DNA from: Clostridiales bacterium
GTDB lineage: Bacteria > Bacillota > Clostridia > UBA1381
DNA: 38,153 nucleotides
Direction: 5' to 3'
Assembly (NCBI GenBank): GCA_029226065.1
Contig: JAQXXM010000039.1
Location: 1-38,153 of the forward strand
Within the stretch, counting starts at the first letter, position 1; every line of letters begins with the position of its first letter. Of this stretch, positions 1 through 8,918 are shown piece by piece. The notes beneath the pieces were generated by a model, which worked only from the letters and a program-made list of their open reading frames with translations, was not told the origin of the DNA and made no database searches. Position numbers and translations under genes: made by a program.

Positions 1-1227
1 GCTTTGTACGAGGGTATAAATCTTGGCGGTAAATTCGGCACAGTCGGTCTTATAACGTATATGCGTACCGACTCATTAAGAATATCAGACGATGCACTCA
101 GTGAGGCAAATGTATTTTTGAAAGAGGAATACGGCAGTGAAAATGTGTGCCGCAGACAGTTCAAGGCGAAAAAAAGTGCTCAGGATGCACACGAGGCTAT
201 CCGTCCGACATCTATACGTATCCGCCCTGATGATATAAAAGACAAGCTTACAACGGACCAGTATAAGCTGTATAAGCTTATATGGGAGCGTTTTGCGGCA
301 AGTCAGATGGAAAGCGCACAATACAGAGTAACAACAGCACAGATTGATGCAAAAGGACATACCTTCCGTGCAAACGGTTCAGAGGTTATATTTAAGGGCT
401 ATATGACAGTCTACGTCGAGTCTCAGGATAAAAAGGAAGAAAAGCCAAAGATACTGCCGAAACTATCGCCCAAAGAGGAACTGTCTTTGCAAAAATCAGA
501 GAGCAAACAGCACTTTACACAGCCTCCTGCACGGTTTACAGACGCTTCGTTAATACGTGAACTTGAGGAAAACGGTATAGGCAGACCGTCAACTTATGCT
601 CCGACTATTTCTACAATAGTATCACGAGGCTATGTTCAGCGTGTTAAAAAACAGCTTATTCCTACAGAGCTTGGCAATGTTACGACAGATATAATGAAAC
701 AGAGCTTTAAGGATATAGTTGACGTTGAGTTCACCGCAAATATGGAGCAGGAGCTTGATGACGTTGAGGCAGGAAAAGTCAATTATGTAACAGTTTTGAG
801 CGAATTTTATCCGCCATTTGAGGAAAATCTTGAAGAGGCACATAAAACTGTGGCAAAGGTAGAGATAAAGGATAAGGTATCGGACGTTATTTGTGACAAA
901 TGCGGACGGAATATGGTATATAAAGTCAGCAAATTCGGTAAGTTTTTAGCATGCCCGGGTTACCCTGAATGTAAAAACACTATGGCAATACGTGTCACAA
1001 CAGGAGCAAAATGTCCAAAGTGCGGAGGAGAAATTCTTGCAAAGCAGTCAAAACGAGGAAGAACATATTATGGCTGTGAGAAGTGGCCCAAATGCGACTT
1101 TATGGTGTGGGATAAACCCTTAGCGGACAGAAAATGCCCCAATTGCGGCGGACTTTTGCTTCAGAAAAACGGCAGAGGTGCTAAAGTTTATTGCTATAAC
1201 GAAAAGTGTGGCTGGACAGGCAAATAA
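1..1227 (+). CDS. topA: DNA topoisomerase I, C-terminal part (5' end outside window)
   Basis: These are the last 408 residues of type IA DNA topoisomerase I, which relaxes negatively supercoiled DNA through a transient 5'-phosphotyrosine break. The frame is open from base 1, so the true start and the Toprim domain lie upstream. The active-site tyrosine is in ITYMRTDS near residue 20 of the visible part, and the conserved GRPSTYAPTIS stretch follows near residue 193. The tail carries three tetracysteine zinc ribbons (starting CDKC, CPKC and CPNC), the usual C-terminal DNA-binding units. trmFO starts 20 bp after the stop, the topA-trmFO order known from Bacillus and many Firmicutes. Identity is not in doubt; only the N-terminus is missing. 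Confidence 0.97.
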   Translation, partial: ALYEGINLGGKFGTVGLITYMRTDSLRISDDALSEANVFLKEEYGSENVCRRQFKAKKSAQDAHEAIRPTSIRIRPDDIKDKLTTDQYKLYKLIWERFAASQMESAQYRVTTAQIDAKGHTFRANGSEVIFKGYMTVYVESQDKKEEKPKILPKLSPKEELSLQKSESKQHFTQPPARFTDASLIRELEENGIGRPSTYAPTISTIVSRGYVQRVKKQLIPTELGNVTTDIMKQSFKDIVDVEFTANMEQELDDVEAGKVNYVTVLSEFYPPFEENLEEAHKTVAKVEIKDKVSDVICDKCGRNMVYKVSKFGKFLACPGYPECKNTMAIRVTTGAKCPKCGGEILAKQSKRGRTYYGCEKWPKCDFMVWDKPLADRKCPNCGGLLLQKNGRGAKVYCYNEKCGWTGK

Positions 1228-1247
1228 GCTTGCATTAATATGGCAGA

Positions 1248-2564
1248 ATGGAGATGTTGGTTATAGAAACAGTAAAAGTTATAGGTGCAGGTCTTGCAGG
1301 GTGTGAGGCATCACTGCAGCTTGCAGAGCGTGGAATAAACGTCAGGCTATACGAAATGAAACCGAAGAAATATTCCCCGGCACATAAAAGCGAAAACTTT
1401 GCCGAGCTTGTATGCTCCAACTCATTAAAGGCTGACCGTGTTGAAAATGCTTGCGGATTATTAAAAGAGGAAATGCGTCACTTTAATTCTGTTATGATGC
1501 AGGCGGCAGACGTGAGCCGTGTACCGGCAGGCGGTGCGTTGGCAGTAGACAGAGATGAGTTTTCACAGTTTATAACTGATAAGGTAAAGTCACATCCCAA
1601 TATTGAAATTATAAATGATGAGGTAACACAAATAAACCCAGATGAGTATACGATTATCGCCACAGGCCCTTTGACATCAGAGGGCTTGTCGGAGACTATT
1701 ATGGAGCTTACAGGAGAGAGCGGACTGTCATTTTTTGATGCGGCAGCACCTATCGTAACGGCAGAAAGTATTGATTATGACAAGGTATTTAAGGCGGCAC
1801 GCTATGATAAAGGCACAGCCGACTACATAAACTGTCCTATGACAGAGGAGGAATACACAGCCTTTTATAATGAGCTTATATCAGCCGAAACGGCACAGCT
1901 TAAGGATTTTGAAAACAGTAAAGTGTTTGAGGGCTGTATGCCTGTTGAGGTAATGGCAAAACGAGGAGCACAGACACTTACATTCGGACCATTAAAGCCT
2001 GTAGGACTTATTAATCCAAAGACTGGTAAGGATGATGCTTATGCCGTTGTTCAGCTCCGACAGGATAACAGTGCAGGTACTCTCTACAATCTTGTAGGAT
2101 TTCAGACAAATCTTAAATGGGGCGAGCAAAAACGTGTGTTTTCGATGATACCCGGACTTAAAAATGCAGAATTTGTACGTTATGGTGTTATGCACAGAAA
2201 CACTTTTATCAATTCGCCGAAGCTTCTTGATAAGTATTACCGTATGAAAAAACATAATAAGGTATACTTTGCAGGTCAGATTACAGGCGTTGAGGGTTAT
2301 GTTGAATCTGCATCAAGCGGTATTATGGCAGGCTACAATATGGCGTGCGATATACTTGGAAAACCGATGCCTGAACTTAACACAAAAACTGTGACAGGTG
2401 CATTATCAATATATATATCAAACGAAAGCAACGTAAATTTTCAGCCTATGAACGCAAACTTCGGTATTGTGTCGGGGCTTAGTGAGAGGATACGTAAAAA
2501 GCAGGAACGCTACGGAAAAATAGCCGAGCGTGCCTTGGCGGAAATAAAACAAATACCTGTATAA
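1248..2564 (+). CDS. trmFO: Methylenetetrahydrofolate-dependent tRNA-(uracil-54-C5)-methyltransferase TrmFO
   Basis: TrmFO makes ribothymidine at position 54 of tRNA using FAD and 5,10-methylenetetrahydrofolate. The protein has 438 residues, a normal family length. The N-terminal dinucleotide-binding motif GAGLAG sits at about residues 13-18, followed by the family-typical LVCSNSLKA region. The conserved [13 protein letters not shown] segment near residue 225 contains the second conserved cysteine, and [12 protein letters not shown] lies near the C-terminal FAD site. Two starts are possible: ATG 1248 or ATG 1254 (two codons later). Neither has a strong ribosome binding site, which suits translational coupling to topA 20 bp upstream. 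The anaerobic, folate-using context also includes thyA further along. Confidence 0.95.
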   Translation: MEMLVIETVKVIGAGLAGCEASLQLAERGINVRLYEMKPKKYSPAHKSENFAELVCSNSLKADRVENACGLLKEEMRHFNSVMMQAADVSRVPAGGALAVDRDEFSQFITDKVKSHPNIEIINDEVTQINPDEYTIIATGPLTSEGLSETIMELTGESGLSFFDAAAPIVTAESIDYDKVFKAARYDKGTADYINCPMTEEEYTAFYNELISAETAQLKDFENSKVFEGCMPVEVMAKRGAQTLTFGPLKPVGLINPKTGKDDAYAVVQLRQDNSAGTLYNLVGFQTNLKWGEQKRVFSMIPGLKNAEFVRYGVMHRNTFINSPKLLDKYYRMKKHNKVYFAGQITGVEGYVESASSGIMAGYNMACDILGKPMPELNTKTVTGALSIYISNESNVNFQPMNANFGIVSGLSERIRKKQERYGKIAERALAEIKQIPV

Positions 2565-2585
2565 GAAACAATTAAAACAGGAAAA

Positions 2586-2613
2586 CTTTAAAATATAATA
2601 TATTTTAAAGGAG
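2586..2613 (+). promoter_or_regulatory. Perfect inverted repeat overlapping the gpr ribosome binding site
   Basis: Arms CTTTAAAATAT (2586-2596) and ATATTTTAAAG (2600-2610) are exact reverse complements around a 3-nt centre. The second arm ends inside the AAAGGAG ribosome binding site (2607-2613) of gpr. In RNA this would be an 11-bp AU-rich hairpin with half of the Shine-Dalgarno sequence in its stem; in DNA it could be an operator. The role is inferred; the symmetry is directly visible. Confidence 0.5.
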
Positions 2614-2621
2614 TTTTGATT

Positions 2622-3470
2622 ATGGGTATAAGAACAGATATGGCAGTTGAGGCACACGAGCTGTCACGTGGTGAAGCAAAGGAGATAGAGGGAGTTACAC
2701 TTTCTTCTATGGAACATGGGAGCATAAAGCGCACCGTAGTTGATGTAATTAATGAGAACGGTGCTAAAAGAATTAATAAAATGATAGGAAGATATATTAC
2801 CATTGACGCACCGGAACTGAAAAACAGTATGGACGATTATGAGTCGGTGTGTAAGATGCTGTCAGATGATTTAAGGGCAATGTGCGGCAACTGTAAAAAC
2901 GTACTTGTTATTGGGTTGGGAAATCGTGCAATAACGCCCGACGCATTGGGCGGTGAAACGGTCGATAAACTGCTCGTAACTGCACATATAAAAAAGTGTA
3001 TGCCGCAGGTATTTGACGACAGCTACAGCAGTGTGTCGGCAATTGCACCGGGAGTTATGGGTACAACGGGTATAGAAACAGCAGAAATAATTAAGGGTGT
3101 AACCGAATACGTTAAGCCTGATGTTATTATAGCTATTGATGCCCTTGCAGGTGCCGATATAAACCGTGTTACGTCAAGTATTCAAATTGCCGATACAGGT
3201 ATTGCACCTGGTTCCGGTGTGGGCAACCACCGTAACGGACTGAATAAAGAAACATTGGGTGTAAAGGTAATAGCAATAGGTGTGCCTACAGTAATTGCGG
3301 CAGAACTGTTGGGCGGCGAGGAAATACCTGAAGAATTGCGTTCGCTTATGGTAACAACAAACGACATTGATGCTGTTATAAAGCGTATGTCAAAAACTGT
3401 TGCAAACGGTATAAATATGGCAATGCATAAAGGGGTAACGCTACGTGATTTGGAGGAGCTTGTTGGCTAA
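2622..3470 (+). CDS. gpr: Germination protease (GPR), spore endopeptidase
   Basis: GPR (peptidase family A25) degrades small acid-soluble spore proteins at germination; it is made in the forespore as a zymogen. The 282-residue product starts GIRTDMAVEAHE, matching the sequence around the zymogen cleavage region. It contains the GLGNRAITPDALG and IAIDALAG segments that carry the conserved aspartates, then QIADTGIAPGSGVGN and IAIGVPTVI blocks diagnostic of the family. It is shorter than the roughly 320-370 residues usual in Bacillus, mainly at the N-terminus (little propeptide) and C-terminus. I chose ATG 2622 because AAAGGAG lies 8 nt upstream; a TTG two codons earlier would sit too close. Its presence marks the organism as a spore former. 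Confidence 0.95.
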   Translation: MGIRTDMAVEAHELSRGEAKEIEGVTLSSMEHGSIKRTVVDVINENGAKRINKMIGRYITIDAPELKNSMDDYESVCKMLSDDLRAMCGNCKNVLVIGLGNRAITPDALGGETVDKLLVTAHIKKCMPQVFDDSYSSVSAIAPGVMGTTGIETAEIIKGVTEYVKPDVIIAIDALAGADINRVTSSIQIADTGIAPGSGVGNHRNGLNKETLGVKVIAIGVPTVIAAELLGGEEIPEELRSLMVTTNDIDAVIKRMSKTVANGINMAMHKGVTLRDLEELVG

Positions 3471-3493
3471 TTTAATTTGAAAGCAGGGAGAAT

Positions 3494-4774
3494 ATGAAAC
3501 AAATACAAATAAACGAAAATATTAAGCTAAACTATATAAATATGACAAAGCTTAAGACAACCTCGGTGGGGATTTATATCCATCGTCCGCTGACTAAGAA
3601 AAACGCATCGTATGATACGCTTTTAGCAGCTGTTTTAAAGAGTGCGTCACGTCTGTATCCGTCACGTGAGGATATAGCAGCCTCTCTTGATAATCTGTAC
3701 GGTGCGACAATGGGTTCAACAGTGCTTAAAATGGGTGAGGACCATATCATATATTTTGATGCGGAAACTATATCGGATAAATATACTCCTAACGGCGAAA
3801 AGCTTTTGTCAGAGCTTTTGCGACTTCTTATGTCGGTTGTTTTTGAACCGAAGGTTTGTGACGGAGCATTTGACGAAAAAATAGTCGAGCAGGAACGTCA
3901 GGGCGTTTTAGACAGGATTGATGCGTTTATAAACGATAAACGTCAGTACGCATCATCACGCTGTCAGGAGGAAACTGCACGTGGTACGGATTTTGCCATA
4001 ATGCGCTACGGCGACAAGGCGACAATTTCGCAAATAACACCGAAGTCTCTTTATGAATATTATAAATCAATTATAACATCGTCTGTAATAGATATATATG
4101 TTTGCGGTGATGCTGATATAAATACGGCAGTAAGTGCAGTAACAGACTATGTATCAGAATTGAATTTTGAAAAGGCGGAGGTAACAAAAACACAGATAAT
4201 AGACAGAGATGTCACGGAGGTTAATAACGTAACGGAAGCTATGGACGTAACGCAGGGCAAGCTGGCAATGGGATATATTACGGGCATAAAGCCTGATGAT
4301 GCTGATTATTATGCACTTGTTGTGTTTAACAGCGTTTTTGGTGCAGGTGCTCATTCAAAGCTGTTTAACAATGTAAGAGAAAAACTGTCTCTTGCTTATT
4401 ATGCATCCTCGCAGCTTGAAAAATTCAAGGGTATGCTTATAGTTAATGCAGGCATAGAATTTCAAAATTTTGAAAAAGCACGTGATGAGGTTATGATGCA
4501 GCTTGAAGAAATAAAGCAGGGCAATATTTCAGACCATGAATTTACATCAAGCATCAATGCAATTGTGAACACTTGTAATGCGTATTATGATGACCAGCGT
4601 GCGTTGGCAACATATTATTTGTCAGACTCAATAACCGCTACAAACCGAACTCTTGATGAATATATATCGGAAATTAAAAAGGTGACGGTTGAAGATGTGG
4701 CAAATGTTGCCAAGAAATTAAAACTTGATACGGTATATTTCCTTACGGGAAAAGGAGCAGAAAACAATGATTAA
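3494..4774 (+). CDS. M16-family peptidase-like protein, YfmF type (no zinc motif)
   Basis: A 426-residue M16 (insulinase/pitrilysin fold) protein resembling the Bacillus YfmF/AlbE side of a paired peptidase. The region that would hold the HxxEH zinc motif reads YDTLLAAVLKSAS near residues 38-50, so the metal ligands are missing and it is probably the non-catalytic subunit. The C-terminal M16 half contains GAGAHSKLFNNVREKLSLAYYASS, typical of the family. It overlaps the next gene, the zinc-bearing partner, by 8 nt, which suggests coupled synthesis of a heterodimer. The ribosome binding site GGGAG is 7 nt before ATG 3494. The substrate is unknown; related pairs process peptides, but nothing here identifies one. 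Confidence 0.88.
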   Translation: MKQIQINENIKLNYINMTKLKTTSVGIYIHRPLTKKNASYDTLLAAVLKSASRLYPSREDIAASLDNLYGATMGSTVLKMGEDHIIYFDAETISDKYTPNGEKLLSELLRLLMSVVFEPKVCDGAFDEKIVEQERQGVLDRIDAFINDKRQYASSRCQEETARGTDFAIMRYGDKATISQITPKSLYEYYKSIITSSVIDIYVCGDADINTAVSAVTDYVSELNFEKAEVTKTQIIDRDVTEVNNVTEAMDVTQGKLAMGYITGIKPDDADYYALVVFNSVFGAGAHSKLFNNVREKLSLAYYASSQLEKFKGMLIVNAGIEFQNFEKARDEVMMQLEEIKQGNISDHEFTSSINAIVNTCNAYYDDQRALATYYLSDSITATNRTLDEYISEIKKVTVEDVANVAKKLKLDTVYFLTGKGAENND

Positions 4775-6059
4775 ATTTGATATAAGAGAAGATAAACATA
4801 CAGGTGAAAAATTATATAGCGCCAGACACGAATCGGGGTTGGGTATATATATAATCCCAAAGCCTGAATACAGCGGAACGTATGCTATTTTAGGTACACG
4901 TTACGGCTCGGTTGATTCTGAGTTTGTAGTTCCCGGTGAAAAAGAGCCTATATGCGTTCCCGACGGTATCGCACACTATCTTGAGCATAAAATGTTCGAC
5001 CAGCCTGACGGAAGTAATGTTTTTGACAAGTTTTCAAAATACGGTGGAAACGCTAATGCATTTACATCGTTTAATATAACTGCATACCTTGTTTCGTCAA
5101 CATCAAACTTTGAAGAAAACCTCAGCACACTTTTAGACTATGTGCAAAGCCCTTATTATACCGATGAAACTGTCGAAAAGGAACAGGGCATAATCGGACA
5201 GGAAATACGTATGTATGACGATAATCCCGGTTGGAAGCTGTTCTTTAATTTCATAAACTGCCTGTACAGAGAGCATCCCGTAAAAAAAGAAATTGCAGGC
5301 ACGGTTGAGAGCATAAGCCACATTACAGCGGATTATCTGTATAAATGCTATAACACATTTTATAATCTGTCAAATATGTCGCTTGTTATCGCAGGAAACG
5401 TAGATATACAGAGTGCATCAAAGGTGATAGAGGCGGGCATAAAGAAAAATGAGCCGTTTACCGAGCCTATAAAGAAAATTTATCCGCAGGAGCCTAAGGA
5501 CATAAAGATGCAGTATGTTGAGAAAAAAATGGCAATTGCATCGCCTATGTTTATGATGGGATTTAAGGATAATGATGTTAATCTTTCAGGCAGAGAGCTT
5601 CTGAAAAAGGATATAGAAATGCGTATTCTGATGCGTATGCTGTTTGCAAAAGGCTCGGATATTTACAAAAAGCTTTACGAGTCAAATCTCATAAACAGCA
5701 CTTTTTCGTTAGACTATACCGTACAGCCCGATTACGGCTTTACAAGTCTTGACGGTGAGTCCAAAAACCCGAAAGAGGTTTATGAAACTATCCTTGACGA
5801 ACTTGAAAAACTGAGTAAGACAGGTCTTTCATATAATAAATATGAACGAGCAAAAAAAGTTGTATGGGGTAGATATATAAGGATGTATAACGATATTGAA
5901 GATTTATCAACTACATTTATGCAGTATCTGTTTATGGGTGTAGACTATTTTGATTATTATGACGTCTATAAGTCGGTAACCTTTGAGGACGTAGAGAATA
6001 GATTTAAGGAGCATTTTAAAAGAGAATACAGTGCCTTATCGGTAATAAATCCGTTATAG
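4767..6059 (+). CDS. M16-family zinc metallopeptidase, YmfH type
   Basis: A 430-residue active M16 metallopeptidase. The inverted zinc motif HYLEH is plain (about residue 73), in the context GIAHYLEHKMFD, followed by GGNANAFTSFNITAYLVSST, the usual downstream block. The distal conserved glutamate is within the EQGIIGQEIRMYDD segment near residues 140-153. I chose ATG 4767 because GGAG lies 8 nt upstream and homologues start near MIKFDIREDK; earlier in-frame codons lie inside the preceding gene. It overlaps the YfmF-type gene by 8 nt and is probably its catalytic partner. It is the last gene of the leftmost operon: a terminator hairpin follows about 100 bp downstream. Confidence 0.92.
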   Translation: MIKFDIREDKHTGEKLYSARHESGLGIYIIPKPEYSGTYAILGTRYGSVDSEFVVPGEKEPICVPDGIAHYLEHKMFDQPDGSNVFDKFSKYGGNANAFTSFNITAYLVSSTSNFEENLSTLLDYVQSPYYTDETVEKEQGIIGQEIRMYDDNPGWKLFFNFINCLYREHPVKKEIAGTVESISHITADYLYKCYNTFYNLSNMSLVIAGNVDIQSASKVIEAGIKKNEPFTEPIKKIYPQEPKDIKMQYVEKKMAIASPMFMMGFKDNDVNLSGRELLKKDIEMRILMRMLFAKGSDIYKKLYESNLINSTFSLDYTVQPDYGFTSLDGESKNPKEVYETILDELEKLSKTGLSYNKYERAKKVVWGRYIRMYNDIEDLSTTFMQYLFMGVDYFDYYDVYKSVTFEDVENRFKEHFKREYSALSVINPL

Positions 6060-6080
6060 GAAAAGGAATGTGAAAAAACA

Positions 6081-6288
6081 GCACCGAACGTTTGACGGCA
6101 AAAATCTATGTATATATTATCCCTTAAAAGCATTGTTAAAACAATTGTTTTGGAGAAAATCCGCCATTTTGTGGATTTTCTTTTATATATGCCGTCAAAC
6201 TACGAACGAAAACCGTCACTCACATACACGTGTATAGTTCGTGATAACCCTCATAGCTTTGCTATTCGGCGGTTTTCGTCCGTTCTGC
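6081..6288. other. Gene-free region of nested inverted repeats (candidate structured RNA or palindromic element)
   Basis: This gene-free stretch has inverted repeats in nested order. The outer pair is GCAccGAACG (6081-6090) with CGTTCTGC (6281-6288). Arm 1 is GTTTGACGGCA (6090-6100) with TGCCGTCAAAC (6190-6200), an exact 11-bp match; it encloses a 14-bp palindrome AAAACAATTGTTTT (6138-6151) and the hairpin GAAAATCC/GGATTTTC. Arm 2 is ACGAAAACCG (6206-6215) with CGGTTTTCGT (6270-6279), enclosing ATACACGTGTAT (6224-6235) and ATAGC-TTT-GCTAT (6253-6265). Together these draw a three-way junction. I recognise no known RNA family. It could be a structured RNA, a miniature palindromic mobile element, or part of a long 3' untranslated region. 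Confidence 0.5.
6155..6186 (+). terminator. Probable intrinsic terminator after the topA-M16 operon
   Basis: Stem GAAAATCC (6155-6162) pairs exactly with GGATTTTC (6173-6180) over a 10-nt loop, followed by TTTTAT. The stem is AU-rich, so termination may be partial. It lies inside the larger nested-repeat region. Confidence 0.5.
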
Positions 6289-6351
6289 ACTATTTTTTCG
6301 CATCCCAGCAGGAATTATCTAACGACTTAATTTACAGTTTCTTTTACGTCC

Positions 6352-6380
6352 TTGACAAAGTATGACAAATACTGTATAAT
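6352..6380 (+). promoter_or_regulatory. Consensus sigma-A promoter for the ABC-F operon
   Basis: TTGACA (6352-6357) and TATAAT (6375-6380) are separated by 17 bp, both hexamers perfect. Transcription would start near 6387 and give a leader of only about 30 nt before the ABC-F start codon. It probably drives the five-gene run to the terminator at 11412. Confidence 0.88.
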
Positions 6381-6418
6381 ATATCGTGAATAAGAATGTT
6401 TTAGAAAAAGGAGCAAAT

Positions 6419-8032
6419 ATGATTACAGTAACAAATTTGAGTGTGAATTTTGACGGTCAGCCGTTATTTAAGGACGTGGATTTGAAATTCACACCCGGTA
6501 ACTGCTACGGCGTTATAGGTGCAAACGGTGCAGGTAAATCTACATTTTTAAAGGTTCTCTCAGGAGATCTCGACTCTACAACAGGCGAGGTTTCTATTCC
6601 GTCTACTTGCCGTATGTCAGTTTTGAAGCAGGACCACTTTGAGTTTGATCAATATACAGTTTTAGATACGGTTATTATGGGCAACAAAAAACTGTACGAT
6701 ATTATGAAAGAGAAAGATGCTCTGTATATGAAGGAGGATTTTTCCGACGAGGACGGTTTACGTGCGGCAGAGCTTGAAGCGGAATTTGCCGAAATGGACG
6801 GCTGGGAGGCAGAATCTGATGCATCAAAGCTTATTCAGGGCTTAGGTCTTGAGGAGAGCATACTATATTCAAATATGTCAGAATTGGGCGGTAATGAAAA
6901 GGTCAAGGTTCTTTTGGCACAGGCATTGTTCGGCAATCCCGATATTATTTTGCTTGACGAGCCTACAAACCATCTTGACATAAACGCTGTTGAGTGGCTT
7001 GAGGACTTCTTGATGGACTATGACGGAACAGTAATAGTAGTATCGCATGACAGATATTTCTTGAATGTAGTTTGTACACACATGGTTGATATTGACTACG
7101 GAAAGATAAAGATGTATGTGGGCAACTATGAATTTTGGTATGAATCGTCACAGCTTGTGCAGAAAATGATAAAACAGCAGAATAAGCGTAATGAGGAAAA
7201 GATAAAGGAGCTCGAAACGTTCATTGCACGTTTTTCGGCTAATAAATCAAAGTCAAAGCAGGCAACAAGCAGAAAGAAAATGCTTGATAAGCTCACTGTA
7301 AACGAGATGCCCGCATCATCAAGGCGTTATCCGTTTGTAGGCTTTGAAATGGACCGTGAGGCAGGTAAGGACTTACTTACAGTCAGTGAAATATCAAAGA
7401 GCCTAAACGGTGAAAAGCTTTTTGAAAATATTTCATTTACGCTTAATCACGGCGACAAGATTGCAATAATTGGTGAAAATGAGCTTGCAGTAACGGCACT
7501 TCTGAAAATTCTTGCAGAGGAGGACGAGCCGGATTTTGGTGAAATAAAGTGGGGCGTAAGTACGTCAAGAAGCTATTTCCCGAAAGACAACAATGAGTTT
7601 TTTGAAGGCTCAACACTCAATCTGTGTGACTGGCTAAGACAGTATTCAAAGCCCGGATTTGAAACGCAGAACGAAACGTATATACGTGGTTTTCTTGGCA
7701 GAATGTTATTCTCGGGCGATGATGTGTTTAAGGAAGTGAGAGTGCTGTCGGGAGGAGAACGTGTACGTTGTATGCTTTCACGTATGATGCTCTACGGCTC
7801 AAACGTTCTTATACTTGACCAGCCTACAAACCATCTCGACCTTGAATCAATAACGGCTGTCAATAATGGTCTTGTTTCGTTTAAGGGAAATGTAATTTTT
7901 GCATCACACGACCACGAGTTTATGAATACTATTGCAAACCGAATAATCAGAATAAATAATGACGGAACAATTACTGACAGAATGTGTACGTATGATGAGT
8001 ATCTTGAAAAAGTAAAAGCAGGCGAGATATAA
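6419..8032 (+). CDS. ABC-F family ATPase (YkpA/YbiT-like), second nucleotide site degenerate
   Basis: A 537-residue soluble protein with two ABC ATPase domains and no membrane segments, the ABC-F layout of ribosome-associated translation factors. Domain 1 has Walker A GANGAGKST (about residue 39) and Walker B IILLDEPTNHLD. The linker between domains is lysine-rich (NEEKIKELETF...KSKSKQATSRKK). Domain 2 reads GENELAVTALL where Walker A should be, so the phosphate-binding lysine is missing, and Walker B is LILDQPTNHLD with Q for the catalytic E. The domain 1 signature is also altered (ELGGNEKV instead of LSGGEKV), while that of domain 2 (LSGGERV) is normal. ATG 6419 has AAAAAGGAG 5 nt upstream. 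I place it near YkpA/YbiT rather than an antibiotic-resistance subgroup, but the subgroup is uncertain. Confidence 0.93.
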   Translation: MITVTNLSVNFDGQPLFKDVDLKFTPGNCYGVIGANGAGKSTFLKVLSGDLDSTTGEVSIPSTCRMSVLKQDHFEFDQYTVLDTVIMGNKKLYDIMKEKDALYMKEDFSDEDGLRAAELEAEFAEMDGWEAESDASKLIQGLGLEESILYSNMSELGGNEKVKVLLAQALFGNPDIILLDEPTNHLDINAVEWLEDFLMDYDGTVIVVSHDRYFLNVVCTHMVDIDYGKIKMYVGNYEFWYESSQLVQKMIKQQNKRNEEKIKELETFIARFSANKSKSKQATSRKKMLDKLTVNEMPASSRRYPFVGFEMDREAGKDLLTVSEISKSLNGEKLFENISFTLNHGDKIAIIGENELAVTALLKILAEEDEPDFGEIKWGVSTSRSYFPKDNNEFFEGSTLNLCDWLRQYSKPGFETQNETYIRGFLGRMLFSGDDVFKEVRVLSGGERVRCMLSRMMLYGSNVLILDQPTNHLDLESITAVNNGLVSFKGNVIFASHDHEFMNTIANRIIRINNDGTITDRMCTYDEYLEKVKAGEI

Positions 8033-8068
8033 GCACTTATATTGTGAAAGGGGTTTGTGGATATAATT

Positions 8069-8896
8069 ATGAGTAAAGCTGATGAACTTTTTATAAAAAA
8101 TTGCCGTGACATAATAGATCATGGCTTTTCAGACGAAGGTCTTGACGTGCGTCCGAAGTGGGAGGACGGAGTTAGTGCCCACACTAAAAAGTGTTTCGGT
8201 ATCGTAAACCGATATAATTTAGCTGAGGAGTTTCCTATACTGACACTAAGACGCACATATTTAAAAAGTGCAGTAGACGAGATATTATGGATATGGCAAA
8301 AGAAGTCGAATAATATAAAAGACTTACATTCGCATATATGGGATTCGTGGGCAGATGAGAATGGCTCAATAGGTAAAGCTTATGGGTATCAGCTTGGTGT
8401 TAAGCACCAGTATCCTGAAGGTGAGTTTGACCAGGTAGACAGGGTTATATATGATTTAAAAAACAATCCTGCATCACGCCGTATTATGACAAACATATAT
8501 GTGCATCAGGATTTAAAGGATATGAATTTATACCCTTGTGCCTACAGTATGACTTTCAATGTGACAGGAAACAAGCTCAATGCTATTCTCAATCAACGTT
8601 CTCAGGATATGCTTGCCGCAAATAACTGGAATGTTGTACAGTACAGTGCATTACTGATAATGATGGCAAAGACGGCAAATCTTGAACCGGGCGAGCTGGT
8701 GCACGTTATAGCAGATGCGCATATTTACGACAGGCATATACCTATAATTGAAAAGATTATCAGTAATGAGCCTTACGATGCACCGATTTTGCATGTTGCG
8801 GACAAGACAGATTTTTACGAGTTTACACGTGACGATTTCACTTTGGAAAACTACAAGTATCACGACCTTGACGTAAAAATACCTGTAGCCGTATAA
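8069..8896 (+). CDS. thyA: Thymidylate synthase ThyA
   Basis: ThyA methylates dUMP to dTMP with methylenetetrahydrofolate, giving dihydrofolate. The catalytic cysteine is residue 157 in LYPCAYSMTFNV, and the substrate-binding block NQRSQDMLAANNWNV follows; both differ from the E. coli-like LPPCH and DVLLGLPFN forms and match the divergent clostridial branch. The C-terminal DLDVKIPVAV ends in the expected hydrophobic tail. I chose ATG 8069 because homologues begin near SKADELF. An in-frame GTG at 8057 is only 3 nt from AAAGGGG, whereas ATG 8069 is 15 nt away, so the exact start is uncertain. No dihydrofolate reductase gene is adjacent. Confidence 0.95.
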   Translation: MSKADELFIKNCRDIIDHGFSDEGLDVRPKWEDGVSAHTKKCFGIVNRYNLAEEFPILTLRRTYLKSAVDEILWIWQKKSNNIKDLHSHIWDSWADENGSIGKAYGYQLGVKHQYPEGEFDQVDRVIYDLKNNPASRRIMTNIYVHQDLKDMNLYPCAYSMTFNVTGNKLNAILNQRSQDMLAANNWNVVQYSALLIMMAKTANLEPGELVHVIADAHIYDRHIPIIEKIISNEPYDAPILHVADKTDFYEFTRDDFTLENYKYHDLDVKIPVAV

Positions 8897-8918
8897 GTAT
8901 GAGAAAGAGGGAATACAA

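Noticed and set aside
6108-6365. An open frame of 85 codons across the gene-free region before the ABC-F gene
   Set aside because: It runs through a terminator hairpin and several palindromes, reaches into the ABC-F promoter, and has no ribosome binding site or recognisable protein pattern.
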